From Siphonodentalium dalli (Eukaryota > Mollusca > Scaphopoda > Gadilida > Siphonodentaliidae), in contig CP136067.1 of NCBI GenBank assembly GCA_032622095.1, positions 78,456,705 to 78,520,704 on the forward strand: a stretch of DNA of 64,000 nucleotides. Reading direction: 5' to 3'. The position numbers were made by a program, and so were the translations under genes. Below, in pieces: positions 45,906 through 57,673 of this stretch. Position 1 is the stretch's first letter, and every line of letters begins with the position of its first letter. The notes under the pieces are model-generated. The model saw only the letters and a list, made by a program, of their open reading frames with translations. It ran no database searches and had not been told where the DNA came from.

Positions 45906-47654
45906 TTAGTCTGTCGTTGAGGGTCAGGGTCAACATATATAGAACAAATTGGGGACGATGCGATGTTGGTGTCATGCAAAACATTGTAAATATCCACTGA
46001 ACAACATATGCAAATCAGCTCTTGGAAACATTGTTATCCAAGATGGCGTCCAACATGGTTGTCTATATTGCATCAGTTCTCGAAAAAAGGCATAATACGA
46101 TATATTGTGGCAAAGTTATACCAGTTTGTGTGAAATTAGAGTACGGATGCGAATAGAGTGACGCGGACAGAAGTTAATACAATCGCGGCAATGAAATATC
46201 TGTCAAAATGACCGAAACTCCAAGACATGCCACGATAATGGCAACATATTGGATAATCACCTTGGAGGAAAAATACGTATTGGTAATATAAAAGTATGTT
46301 TTAGTATCTTTAAATGTACATAGATAATTAATACAGATCCATCTGACGGATTTATCGGTCACTGCAGCCAAATAAAATCCAATGATTACGTCTCTAAAGT
46401 TCGGGTTTTCTGCTTATCCAACGGTCGGGCCAAAATAGAATACTTTTGGGTATGCAAAACACGAAGTGATGTTTCGCCACACGGTGTATGGTAGTTTCAT
46501 TTGACTTTGTGATTATTTATTGAATGTAACACATAAAGAGAAATGCATTTTTGTATGGTATAATGACTAGTTACATTTACGGAATGTTCTACACTCTCCG
46601 TGATAATACACCATACATATATGTCCCAATATGTATTATACTCTAAAGAAACACTCATCTCTTCAATAGATTAGCACTATATCTCACCAGATCAAAGAGA
46701 GGTACATCGTACAGTTTATGTAAGACTAATTTTCACGCTGCTATCAAACCGGTTTATTTTTTTTCAAATTACTTCAGTCGCCACTTTACAACTGGAATAT
46801 GCTACCACGCAATGCACAATATTAGTTTTCAGTATCGTTTTGTTTGAAAATATCTTAAAATACTACCCACCTACCTTTGCTACATATCAGGTGACCATCG
46901 TTTAAAGCTGTTATTACAGCGTTGAACATTCACGAAATGTTGCTATGTGTGGTTTTGTGTGCCTGTAACTGCATGTAACATTAGGGAGAAGGTGTTCTAC
47001 AGCAGTGAATTTGAAAAGTTTTATTTTGCAGATTTCAAAATAAATTATTACCGGTCATATTCGTGAGACTGCTCTGAGTACACATATTTGTGTATTTAAC
47101 TATTTGATTACACATGCAATCACACGATTCAATATAAAAAAGGACATATAAAACTGCGTTACTTTTCCTTTTCTGGGCGCCCAAAAGTCCAGATTTAACC
47201 ATTGCATGAGACCCAGCATTCGATTGATCTCCCGTCAGATTCATCAGAGAGAATTCTTACATGCATCTCTGATCAAAAGTTTCTATTATACACATGATTA
47301 TTCCTCGAATAATTCGACGAGCGTGTGTTCACTCTTATAGGACTAGCTATTAAATTTAGCACAGAATGTAAATTTCATCGGTTTTGTCCATTTTTCCCGG
47401 GGCCATTTTAGGAGAGACATTCTGCAGATATGGTTGACGACTAAGCATTGTTTGTCAATATTTAAATTTATTACGAATTTGGCATTAATTGGTTCACTTA
47501 CCACATATATTCCGTAATATACGATATGAACCGGGCGCCATCTTGAATAGAAAATTTTCCCCTATGCGGATTTTGGATATTTTCCTCAGATTCTTCACGA
47601 CAAAATGACACCATAACACCTTGTTAATGTGTTATGGGCCAATGCTTCAACGAC
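45906..47654. other. Unassigned DNA
   Basis: No gene recognised. Frames at 46174-46371 and 47035-47244 lack motifs. Confidence 0.35.
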
Positions 47655-48131
47655 CAGACTATATACGAAATTTATTACCCTCGTCCACTAATTCGATTCG
47701 AGCCTCGCTAAAGCTTGGCTCGGATCGAATTTAATGCACTCGGTTAAAGTGATGTGAAACACTCTGGTAGGGTGATCAAATAGAAATTGAGAATAATCTT
47801 GCTCAAAGTATTTATTTGTTATGAATATCCAAATTGACGAAACAAACCGTCATTCGTATATATTAATTAAATGCAATGACTCTCAATGGCGAAATCTTGA
47901 TATCGCCGATAGTTGCGTCCCGAATCGAGATGTAAATATTTACAATTGGCGTAGTTCAGACGATGTTTTCTATGGAGTGGTATGGTCGATTTGTTTGAAA
48001 TTTTCGGCAATGTTAGTATAATGGTACAATCCCCAGGTTAATAACTTATCAATTTCACGCACACGAACAAGTCCATAATATGTCTTTAATAAATTTCGTA
48101 TATAATTGCGACTCATTAGAGATCATCTATA
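47655..48131 (+). mobile_element. Palindromic element, copy 2, interrupted
   Basis: The left part (CTATATACGAAATTTATTA; AGCCTCGCTAAAGCTTGG; GCACTCGGTTA) and the right part (AATAAATTTCGTATATAATT; GCGACTCATTAGAGAT) match 10538-10680. Between them lies the TTAA-flanked element. Joining the two parts at TTAA gives the arrangement of the uninterrupted copy. Confidence 0.65.
47748..48085 (+). mobile_element. TTAA-flanked dispersed element, copy 2
   Basis: 338-bp relative of 1511-1883, with TTAA at 47744-47747 and 48086-48089. It is inserted in the palindromic element, where the intact copy has a single TTAA (GGTTAATAAA at about 10629). Confidence 0.7.
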
Positions 48132-48252
48132 AGTATGCTAATTGTAAAGAATTATAGAACGGGCAAATGCAACTCCTAGATATGGAACGATAGTGACTTT
48201 GATGGAGTTGTCGTTTAAATAATATGAAATATAAGTGCTTGTTGCTGTCAGA

Positions 48253-48294
<42 letters not shown>

Positions 48295-51100
48295 TAAAAC
48301 ATTATAGTCGCCGTCGTTGTTTATCTTTCTTTTATTTTTTTTTATTTCCATTGTTTTTAATTTTGTGTTTGTTTGTTTTTTATTATTATTAATTTTGCTT
48401 TATCTGTTAATTTTGTTATAACCTGTATATGTTTGAATCTAGGTCATAAATAAACTTCATCTATAGAACCATCTTTTTTTGGCGCTTTACGGGGTATATT
48501 CCCAGATGGCCCGTGCCAGCACAAGTCTCATGTTGTCAGCTTGATTACTCAATACCTTCATCGTGATTTACGACATTATTATGTAGGCTGACAGAACTCC
48601 AAGGGAGAAGTCCGTCTGGGCGCGTGTCATCACGAGGCGACGACTCATGTATGACGTTCCCCCAGAACAAATATCACTAAACGGTGGCATAGGGGCAATA
48701 AATGAATATCAGTGGTTCTTTTGTGTCCTTTTTTGCAATACTTGCAGCGATGTAACGAAATTCAAACTCTCCCCAATCATGGAACAATAGACGGGATGAA
48801 AATCGGAGGACCGCGGGAGTCGTATGAGAAGAGCGGTTTTAATTATCATGTCAAAAAATAAAATTGATGATGTTCTCTTCGTTCGGTAATGAGTTTTAAC
48901 CTTTTTGTCGTACGGCCAATCTACTGGAATCATTCACGTTCGAAGAAAAGAGTGAAATTCTTTTCTAAGTTCCAGGCAAGCCCGCGTTGAGCATACACGG
49001 ACATAACGCGGTACGGCAATGCCATGTCAAATATTAATATAAAATGGAGTATCCACCTTTGCATATGCCCGTTCCGATTTTACACTACAATTACTATGCG
49101 TACGTGCATGGTTTTACCAGAACATAATGATATCGATTCTATACGAGCGGTATGGGAAGGTTTGGTGGTCAGATATCGACGTTTAAATCCGGCAGTTTTG
49201 ACATTTGGTCGGGCGACCAGATAAAAGGACCGCCCGTTATAAAGAGCGTTTCTGCAACTGTGTGGTTTCCTTACATTCGACCCGTATTGTTGCCGTTCTG
49301 TGACATACTAAACACTGATATCGCTCTATATGTCATAGAATGTATCTCATCAAAAGAACTTCGAAGTGGAACACAAAAGATCGTTCCGTGTTAGTCCTGT
49401 CTCGATGTGGTAAAATAAAGAGCGTTTCCTTCATTCGGAAAGTAGTAAACAGCCACAACACTTCTGTATATAGATGATGGAATTTATATACGATCACCAA
49501 CATGTGACACAGTCAGAAGTTGCTAGGTACAATATGACGTCCGAAGATGAAGAGTTCCAATATTGAATAACGCCATTAGAGAGCGTTCACATTTGTATGT
49601 GTTTTTTTTCTCACCGTGTTATTTCGGATGTTCTTGTGGGGTCTTCGCGAACCTGAGTGTTACGAATGTCATTGGTTGCGATTGATTTTCGTGCTTTATT
49701 CGCCTGGCAAGCTGAAATTGGCATATGACTTTTTATGTGTGTAATTTTGTATCTAATAGGATGTCGCTGGTTATCACAACTAGATATCTGGGTCTGTTTA
49801 TGGTGTACTCATCTCACATTGACTTAAAGATGTTACTCACTATCACATTTCAAAACCAATTGGATGCGAAACGAACTAGATCTGTCTAAATAGCGTCAGT
49901 CGCTGGTAAGAAGTTAGTAGAAAAGTATCAAATTAGCATTGTGATACGGTACATGTAAATATAGTTTCATTTTTCACGTTCGGTGTTTCAGAAAAGTCAA
50001 CTAATACTTGAAACATTTGTATGCCCAGGAATAATATTAACTACGTTCAATATTCCGCACAGCAAGGAGGCAAACGCTCTTAATTTAGATATATAATAAA
50101 CAAACGCTCTTTATTGATATCGGCTGTCAAATGTACCCTTTTCTCTCGTACGATCATGTATATCACCTCGATAAGTCGATATAAAGCATACACAGTCCGT
50201 ATATAAGTGTTTATGATTGTATCGACCTATACTGATTCCTGGAACTAGATAATTACACGGGCTTACTAGACCTAATTTTAGGAATTAATATTATGCTTCC
50301 ACTCTAAAATTATTTCGTGTTAAATGACGTATCGTGTCGTGTTATCTAAAGGTCAGTAAAATTAAATATATATATAAAGTCTTGCTAACTCTGCATGGAC
50401 AGCCAAGGCCAATGAGAAAGGCAGATGTTGATATTGTATATAGAACCACAAAGTAAGCGCGACAAAACAACTGCATGTGGTGTTACATAACTCAGAAAAA
50501 AAATAAGTGAGATATTTTTCCACTTCCACATAACGAGTCGCGATGTCAGATGGGGCTCCTTGTAACCCGGTTGTTCTGTTCGCGACTTTCCGTCTCACTT
50601 ATAACTCCGCGTCCCAGAAATGTCGAGTATCATCAAGATAAACTCATATGTATATAAAATGTCACATTGACAACATTCCGAAAACATATTCTACATGCCT
50701 GATACAACCGATACTGTATCCACGATGGGCTAGTTGTCGCTGCCAATAAACAAAATCCCTGTCAGGTCCGATAAATCTTGTCTTACTTGTCAGTGTGCTG
50801 CAAAAAAATAACTCTCGCATGTTCCGCTCGTCAGTATAATAACATAGAAAATATACACTGCTTAACGATCACCATGCAAACTATTTCAGTTCTTTCTCAA
50901 AAATATTATGACTCGAGCCTGGCAATTTCACGTTGTTCCTAAGAATTTGTCCAAACAGCATGATGTTATTACAGTTGTCAGTTTCTATTCTACACAACCA
51001 TGCATGCAGCCAACAGTATATATATGAATGGGTTTAAAACAAAAACAATCCTACTCGAGTAATATCATGGAATTGTCAAATAGTATAACAGTTCGTGACC
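48132..51100. other. Unassigned DNA with microsatellite
   Basis: A (TAA)n tract lies at 48258-48296. TAAAGAGCGTT-type motifs occur at 49241, 49418 and 50103. A ~55-bp stretch at 49378-49432 resembles 57085-57137. The minus frame 48709-48933 has no recognised motif. Confidence 0.35.
48258..48296. repeat. (TAA)n microsatellite
   Basis: About 13 uninterrupted TAA units. Confidence 0.95.
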
Positions 51101-51230
51101 AATCAATCAATCATGTTTATTTGTACGGTACACCATATATGGTCAAATGTACATGAACACAGAATAACAAGACAAAATGGACGGATTACATGAAACAAAG
51201 TTAAGTAACAACAATGATATATGGTTTAAA
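51101..51230 (-). mobile_element. LINE 3' tail with (TTGA)n, minus strand
   Basis: About 130 bp highly similar to 52959-53103: AATCAATCAATC, ATGTTTATTTGTACG, TGGTCAAATGTACATGAAC and ACAAAATGGACGGATTACAT. The plus-strand version ends at 61624. Probably the 3' UTR and tail of one LINE family. Confidence 0.7.
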
Positions 51231-51536
51231 CATATTTTATTTGCTCAATGCATATAGTATTAACATACACACAGGCAAAAGGGATGGGATGACAAGTGCT
51301 GTCACTTACAGTAACATGCTCTCCCCATTGTCAAAATACTGAATATATACAAATTAAACGCTCACAAGAGCAAGGAAATATGTTATAACAATATAGCTAT
51401 GCACAAGTAATGACAACTAATAGTAGAAAGAAATGATGGATTGTTTCACATGTTATGTATGAGAGAAAGAAGATTGATACAACAAACACGCGATTATAGA
51501 GGTACTGAAATTTAGCAAACGGTATAACAAGGATGG
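51231..51536. other. Unassigned, possibly LINE 3' UTR
   Basis: Lies between a LINE tail and an AG tract; no coding. Confidence 0.3.
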
Positions 51537-51563
51537 AGAGAGAGAGAGATATATATTGGGAGA

Positions 51564-51633
<70 letters not shown>
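51537..51633 (+). repeat. (AG)n microsatellite
   Basis: About 32 perfect AG units (51569-51633) after an interrupted AG/GA stretch. Confidence 0.95.
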
Positions 51634-51637
<4 letters not shown>

Positions 51638-52227
51638 ATGTGCATGGTGTCGACCGCTTTACTGGGTTCGATAAATATTTAACGTCAAGGGCGAAATATC
51701 ATCAATTATAGTCAATTCGCTTTCACGTTCTTATATTAGCTCTACACATCTCAGACGTCGAGATTGAAACGTTTTGTTTCTTTAATGAAAGATTACAGTA
51801 TTCATATCGTGACTTATATATGGGTTGCCGAACAAAAGTGTCTTGACTGATATGGTATTCACATCAAAAGGTATCAAACTATTGTATCTTTTGATGTGAA
51901 TACCAACAATGATATATGGCGATATACGATCATATATATATGTCAATATACATATGTTTTACCGGTATATGCATATGCCTACCATAAGTTGTGATAATAT
52001 ATGTACTATGTAGATGATTGGCAAATATACCATTCATAATTGAGACTGGCAACACTGGCATGGTATCAAGTCGAAGAATCTTTGTTTATTTTTAGTTGTA
52101 CTCGATTTAAGAGATTTAAGAGTTCGTTATACTCGGTTATCAAACCCTTTCTTTTTCAATCCACAGATGACGAAGTGTGCCAGAGGCCCAGAGCCCGCAT
52201 AGTTTTTGAGTCACTATTGCATGGTCA
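51634..52227. other. Unassigned; includes a strong hairpin
   Basis: Hairpin at 51854-51904 is listed separately. Otherwise nothing recognised. Confidence 0.35.
51854..51904. repeat. Hairpin with perfect 17-bp arms
   Basis: GGTATTCACATCAAAAG (51854-51870) faces its exact complement (51888-51904) across a 17-base loop that can pair further (GTATC/GTAT). RNA from either strand would form a stable stem. Confidence 0.8.
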
Positions 52228-52842
52228 TTATTTGTTTAAATAGGTTCTCGTTGTGTTGTTAACAGATTGGGTGATATGTTCTCGTAAAATAGGACACGCT
52301 AGCATATATATGAGCTCGTATGACAGAGAAGTATTCAGTAAATACGAAAAATGTTCTTCGTTGTCGATTTCATTGCATGTTTCGCAAATTCGGTCCTCTT
52401 CGTCGAGATCGAAGTAGCGTCCGCGTTTCGATGCCCAAGGTGTAGGCAACTTATTCTTAATTTTGTCAGGGATTCACGATGTTTTGGAAGAAATTAAGTT
52501 GAGATATTCTTCAAAGAAGTCATCGTTTTGAATGTTCTGTACGTTCTAAGTTTGTTCCTTGGAGGATCACATCGATTGCTATTTTTGGAAGTTTGGTGCG
52601 AATATTATTATTAAATATTTGTTTCTTAATGAGTTATCGATGAAGTCATTAATGTCGTGACGTGGGGACATGGATGTGACTAATTGTTGACATTGTGACA
52701 ACGACCTGCTCCATGAATGCAGATTAGATTCAAATAGTTGTTTGTCGGCCATAAATGCCCCAATGGTGACTTTAATTCCCAAAACGACGGAAATAACGTT
52801 CAAAACGAATATACTATAACACGACTTGACTATACTCGTCAC
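52228..52842 (-). pseudogene. LINE ORF2 C-terminal relic
   Basis: The minus strand encodes, after one stop and a frameshift, RNKLRTYRTFK, NDDFFEEYLNLI and then an open end at 52449-52228 with GRYFDLDEEDRICETCNEID and NEEHFSYLLNTSLSYELIY. The K-LR-TYR-FK segment followed by a cysteine-containing C..C...E.HF segment is typical of the C-terminus of CR1/L2-like LINE proteins. The second half of the usual zinc-binding set is degraded (LLNTS where LLxCP is usual). The RT domain is not present. It lies 1 kb upstream (minus strand) of the tail at 51101-51230, which may belong to it. Confidence 0.65.
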
Positions 52843-52958
52843 ATGGGATTGTCGTGTTTATGAATGGAGAGTAAAACACAGTCTAGTTATAACTACACCA
52901 AGGTTTGCATACAATCAACTCTCGCAAGTTGAATGTAATGAAAATTAGGTCTAGTTTT
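52843..52958. other. Unassigned spacer
   Basis: Nothing recognised. Confidence 0.3.
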
Positions 52959-53103
52959 AATCAATCAATCAATCATGTTTATTTGTACGTTACACATACA
53001 TGGTCAAATGTACATGAACTCAGAATAACAAGACAGAATAACAAAGACAAAATGGACGGATTACATAATACAAAAGTTAAGAAGTAACAACAATGGTATA
53101 TGG
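52959..53103 (-). mobile_element. LINE 3' tail with (TTGA)n, minus strand
   Basis: Near-duplicate of 51101-51230, with a small internal duplication (ACAAGACAGAATAACAAAGA). The neighbouring satellite begins just after its inner end. Confidence 0.7.
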
Positions 53104-53129
53104 CGTACGGTGGCCCGTACGTGGCACGG

Positions 53130-53445
53130 CGAAACAAACTTTTCAAAAGTTTTTCAATCACGGCAGAATAAACTTTTCACTCACGGCAGAATAAACTTTT
53201 TACTCACGGCAAAACATTCTTTTCATCCACGGCAAAACAAACTTTTCACTCACGGTAAAATAAACTTTTCACTCACGGCAAAACATATTTTTCACTCACG
53301 GCAAAATAAACTTTTCACTCACGGCAAAACAAACTTTTCACTCACGGCAAAATAAACTTTTCACTCACGGCAAAACAAACTTTTCACTCATGGCACAATA
53401 AACTTTTCACTCACCGCAAAACATACTTTTCACTCACGGCTTCGT
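53130..53445 (+). repeat. 23-bp satellite, about 13 copies
   Basis: Unit AAACTTTTCACTCACGGCA plus AAA(A/T)... Successive units alternate between AAAAC and AAAATA linkers, giving a 46-bp higher-order period. The open frame through it is low-complexity. Confidence 0.9.
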
Positions 53446-53824
53446 GTACCTACTAAACTATATTTGTCACTCTGAAAATCAATCCGGTTACAATCTTAGA
53501 CATCATGCACTACGACTGACAGTGGACGCCACAAAGGATATTTATAAGAATAACTGATTATTGATTGATGATGACTAAATGATTAATTGTTTTTCCATTT
53601 TTATCCTTTGTTAGATAGCCAGTCAACTTCTCCTATTATAAATATGATAATATATGGTAATATATATATGATATATATGCCCACCATAAGACTGAGTAAA
53701 ACACTGTTAGCAGCTTTTCTCTCTCACCAAATGCGGAATGCGGTAAAACATCCTTACATGTAGCCACGTGCGAATTAACTTCGAAGAGGGTTATGTTGAG
53801 TGATATGGTGCATAATATATAATA
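53446..53824. other. Unassigned DNA
   Basis: AT-rich with short AT tracts; nothing recognised. Confidence 0.35.
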
Positions 53825-54036
53825 CTAGCAGGTGACCCGACTTCGTCCGGGTTTTGACCTTGAATTGACCATTTTGAATGTCAAGGTCAGGTCGGGGTCA
53901 CGATTTGACCCGTCCAAAACACTCCCCGGAGAAAATTACCCGTAGATATCAAATTTCGTCGAAATCCGTCCAGCAATTTTCCCGGCCATAGCTAACAGAC
54001 AAACAAACAGACAGAAGTCTCAAAATATATATTAGA
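53825..54036 (-). mobile_element. Minimal Helitron, 212 bp
   Basis: On the minus strand it begins TCTAATATATATTTTGAG after A, then CTGTCTGTTTG. It ends with hairpin CCCGGACGAAGTCGGG, CACCTG and CTAG before T. Only one TCAAGGTCA-type module remains, so this is the shortest complete copy in the window. Confidence 0.78.
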
Positions 54037-54339
54037 TCATTTGTGGGTACCCGTTTCAAGGTGAAGGTCACCTCGGGCGGAAAAACAGACCTGATGAAAA
54101 TCACCCCCATTCCTAGGAACCCCTAAGTACGAATCACACAACACGCTCATGTCTGGACACAGACACAACACGCTATTGTCTGGACACATATACGCTCTTT
54201 ATCAACGACACTGCGGATACGAACGCTCTTTAACTATCACGCGATTAACCCATGAATTCCCATTTCTGTGGCGGGGGAATGGAGAAGGAGTTCTCTGACG
54301 TTCTCCAACACGGCGGTAAACACTGCCCGTGATTTTTAA

Positions 54340-54436
54340 CCTTAGATTGGAAGTTTGAACTCAATCGGTCCAGCCGTTTTCCCGGCCATAGCTAACAGAC
54401 AGACAAACAAACAGAAGACCCAAAATATATATTAGA
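54340..54436 (-). mobile_element. Helitron 5' end fragment
   Basis: Minus strand 5' TCTAATATATATTTTGGG, CTGTTTGTTTGTCTGTCTG and TTAGCTATGGCCGGGAAAA match the start of 53825-54036. No CTAG terminus was found before 54037, so it is truncated or its 3' end has diverged. Confidence 0.6.
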
Positions 54437-55126
54437 TATACATGTAGCTTGGATACAATTGTCTGCCAATTTATACACCCGCTATGGTTTCGAAGATAAA
54501 AAAAAAACCCGTTACCAAGCTGGGTTGCTCGACGAGATAGTCGATATGTGTATATAATAACAGCTGAGAAGATTCATTTTAGAAATGCATCTCACGTTAC
54601 ATTTTAACGACCATAGGTCTAAATGATAAGTACATAACGTTTGCGTGGCGACACAATTTCTTCATTAAACAACTCAACCTTGGTCAAATGCCCATCGCGT
54701 GCCAGACGATAAATACGGTTCCTCACTACAAGGTTGTCGTTTTACTGCGCTCATTGAGATAGGAAATACAATGGAGTTACAAGGGGTTTAATTTCGCCCA
54801 TTAATAATGTTTTGACAAGGAATCTGACGGCGCTTTCCGGCAACCATTGTCCAATAAACGAGTGAGATCTCCGGCATCGCTGAATGCGATACGATTCATT
54901 TTATCTTCATTTCATACAGAATTGACTTGCACGACACACAAACATACACAAGACTTACAGATTTTTCGTTGCTCATATCTGGTACTGTATTCCACAGCGA
55001 ATCCTGGAAGATAATCGAAAGAGGCATCGAATGTTCAAACCGGTTGCAACAAACAACGCACCCAGCTTAAATATCGATATGTTTCAATAGTATTCGATAA
55101 TTCCATGAGTTCCTACTCTGGCTACA
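54437..55126. other. Unassigned DNA
   Basis: Nothing recognised. Confidence 0.35.
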
Positions 55127-55127
55127 C

Positions 55128-55527
55128 CCCGTAGCACCCGATCCGCTTGGCATTATCAGATCATTCTTTAAAATCACTTCTTCGAGGAAAAAAAACGCTC
55201 TTTAAAAAACGCATTTTTTAAAAATTTATTTTTTCAGTTCTGAATACCTCCGTTATTTAGTAAATTTAAATTTCTTCGCTCTTTTAAAGAATCGATTAAA
55301 ATTATTATTTCCGATTTTTATTTTGTGTTTAATTTTTGAATATCTCCGTTATTTCGTCAATATAATCATCATGTTGTGCCCGTGGTCAGTTCAGTATTAA
55401 GATTTATATAATGTAATGGTGGCCTCGATGGGCTTATGTGGTACACAATTAAGTATCTATAGTTGGTAAATACTATCCGCTATTAAGTATCTATATATGA
55501 AAATGCTATGCGGATCGGGTGCCCGTA
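55128..55527. mobile_element. Possible TIR element
   Basis: GCACCCGATCCGC with flanking CCCGTA and GCATT (55128-55153) recurs inverted as GCGGATCGGGTGCCCG at 55501-55527, 350 bp away. Inside there are two ~100-bp units with ATCTCCGTTATTT or ACCTCCGTTATTT. Target-site duplications are not evident. Confidence 0.35.
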
Positions 55528-55529
55528 TA

Positions 55530-57577
55530 TATCATATTCCACCCGTTCAAATTCCGGGCACACTTTGATGTTCTGTCGGGAAACTTTTTTTAACATTGAA
55601 TAAACAACGCAGGAGATATGTTTCTTTGTTAATACTTGTTTCTTAATAACCTATTTCGCAGTAGGGGTGGTCCCAGCTCGCGATTGCATGTTTTTTTTAG
55701 ACTTTTGTGAGTAGTCGATATCGCAATAAACATTGTATTATTTACCGGGATAAATTCCATGATTATAGAAGCGATGCAAATCAACATCGGCTCAATAAAG
55801 TAACCTAAATCATGTATTCTCGAGCTGGGACCTTCACTAGCTGCATGTGGAATACATAAATATGGAACATATATCAAGCAAGAAATATCTTGCCTGCACT
55901 GTTTTTTAAATGTTATAAACTTCCTTGTCAGAATATCAAAATATTCTCAGGTTTTTGAACTGGTGGAGTATGATATATACGGGTATAGACAGAGTAGATA
56001 TTCGTGACACGATATACACTAGTATAAATATAATAACTTTATTTTGAATGCGTTTTAGTCGTTATATATTACAAAAATACGCCCAATACAATTGTAATAT
56101 TCAGTCGTGATATGACCTGACGGTTGCAACGACGTTAATCTCCAACCAAACTGACAGAGTTGTAATAAATAATCAAGTGACCCCACAGCTTTCTTGAAGC
56201 GATGGTATCCCATTCGGTTAGGTGCAATTGTGCATAATGTAATATGTCATCATTGGATTCCAATTGCCCCTGTACTGGTACCGTACAGTATTCCAACCAA
56301 CCAAACTCAACCAGATGTATGCAACTTTGACATACCCATTATTCCTGTTCTCATCTTGTTTTCGTTTATTCTTATTTACACATTTCATCGGTGCCACATT
56401 GTTATTTAGTGTTGCGAGGCACCCGTTTCGAATGCTCAGTCTCAAAATCAGAAACCGAAAGCAAGCTAAATTGCTAAAATTCATATATATTGGCGCCATT
56501 AATTATTCTAACGGGTCCAAACAGTTATTATATAGTTCTCGCCAATTCACCGTCACTTAAAATCGCCCTTGGTCATTTCTGGTGCATGGGCACATACAAA
56601 CTGACCACGCGCAAAACCGGTGCCTCTCCATATTATATGGGAACATGGCTAGCATTTATGCACCCACCCCTTTGTTGAGTGTTATTATTGGCAATACATA
56701 TGTTTAAAAACTAAAATATAGGTGACACGAAGCAACAAGCTAGTTAAATTCCGGATAATCGCAAATGTCTAATCAGCGCAAAGGGTAACACGAGTCGTGT
56801 ATTATGGACACGTTTTTAAGTTTAGACGGGGACTAGTGGATTCTACGTTCAACTGAGTTATTTTCTATTGCAATTAACGCCACGTGTCGGTTTGCGCTCC
56901 AAAAATACACCTGATAATATTTTAGCTTTTGAATATTTCCCGGTATCGAAATAGGACGACAAATACTTGAACTACCTTTCTATGGACATTATATGTCCCA
57001 GAAAAACGCAGTGAAGTAATTAAATATAAAACACGGTGCTTTGGGTTCCAAACAAACAACAGCCATGTACACGCCATGGACCAGAACAGAGCGTCCCGTG
57101 TTAGTCTGGTCCTGATATGGTAGAATTACAGAGCTTTTTTTATTTATGTGCGAAACAATGAAAACAGCTGGGAAATGGCTATGACATGCAATGGCAAGTA
57201 TTTTTCAGAGCATATGAAGCCGGTATATCAATATTTTGTGCATTTGTCAACCTATCTTATATACCTCTTTCCAAATTACGTACACAAAATTTGGAAGGTC
57301 GAATGAGCCATGTCCGTTTAACCAATGGATTTCTCTATTTACCAATAAATCTGACAACATCATGATAAGTGAGAGCAGCATGAACGGAATTAACTGCAAT
57401 GATTATTACGGTACCATGCCAGAAAATTGTAAAGTCTGGATTCAAATGCCATATACTGAACGAACCAATAGTGTCTTTTGCCTTCTTTCGAAAAAAAAGA
57501 AGAAAATTAACGAAAAACGCCACAGTTGGACGAAAACGAGAAATTCGGTTTGAATAATTTATATCGGTTTCACTTAC
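55530..57577. other. Unassigned DNA
   Basis: No gene supported. Overlapping frames at 56194-56560 and 57236-57553 lack motifs and splice borders. Confidence 0.3.
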
Positions 57578-57673
57578 ACAGATGGGGAGCATTAATTTGC
57601 CCAATTTGATGTCAGCCAGGTCATAAATCATCGTGGACTTCTCGTCGGACGACCCGCTGAGGGTGACGGCATC
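57578..57673 (-). CDS. Candidate internal exon, 96 nt
   Basis: On the minus strand, TACTTCAG precedes GATGCCGTCACC and the segment ends ATCTGT followed by GTAAGTG, a consensus donor. The enclosed 96 nt are open in phase 0 at both ends and encode DAVTLSGSSDEKSTM then IYDLADIKLGKLMLPIC. Composition is coding-like (GC-richer, no stop). No family recognised and no neighbouring exon was identified, so this is a candidate only. Confidence 0.35.

Noticed and set aside
53110-53355. 81-residue frame with NKLFTHGK repeats
   Set aside because: Translation of the 23-bp satellite.
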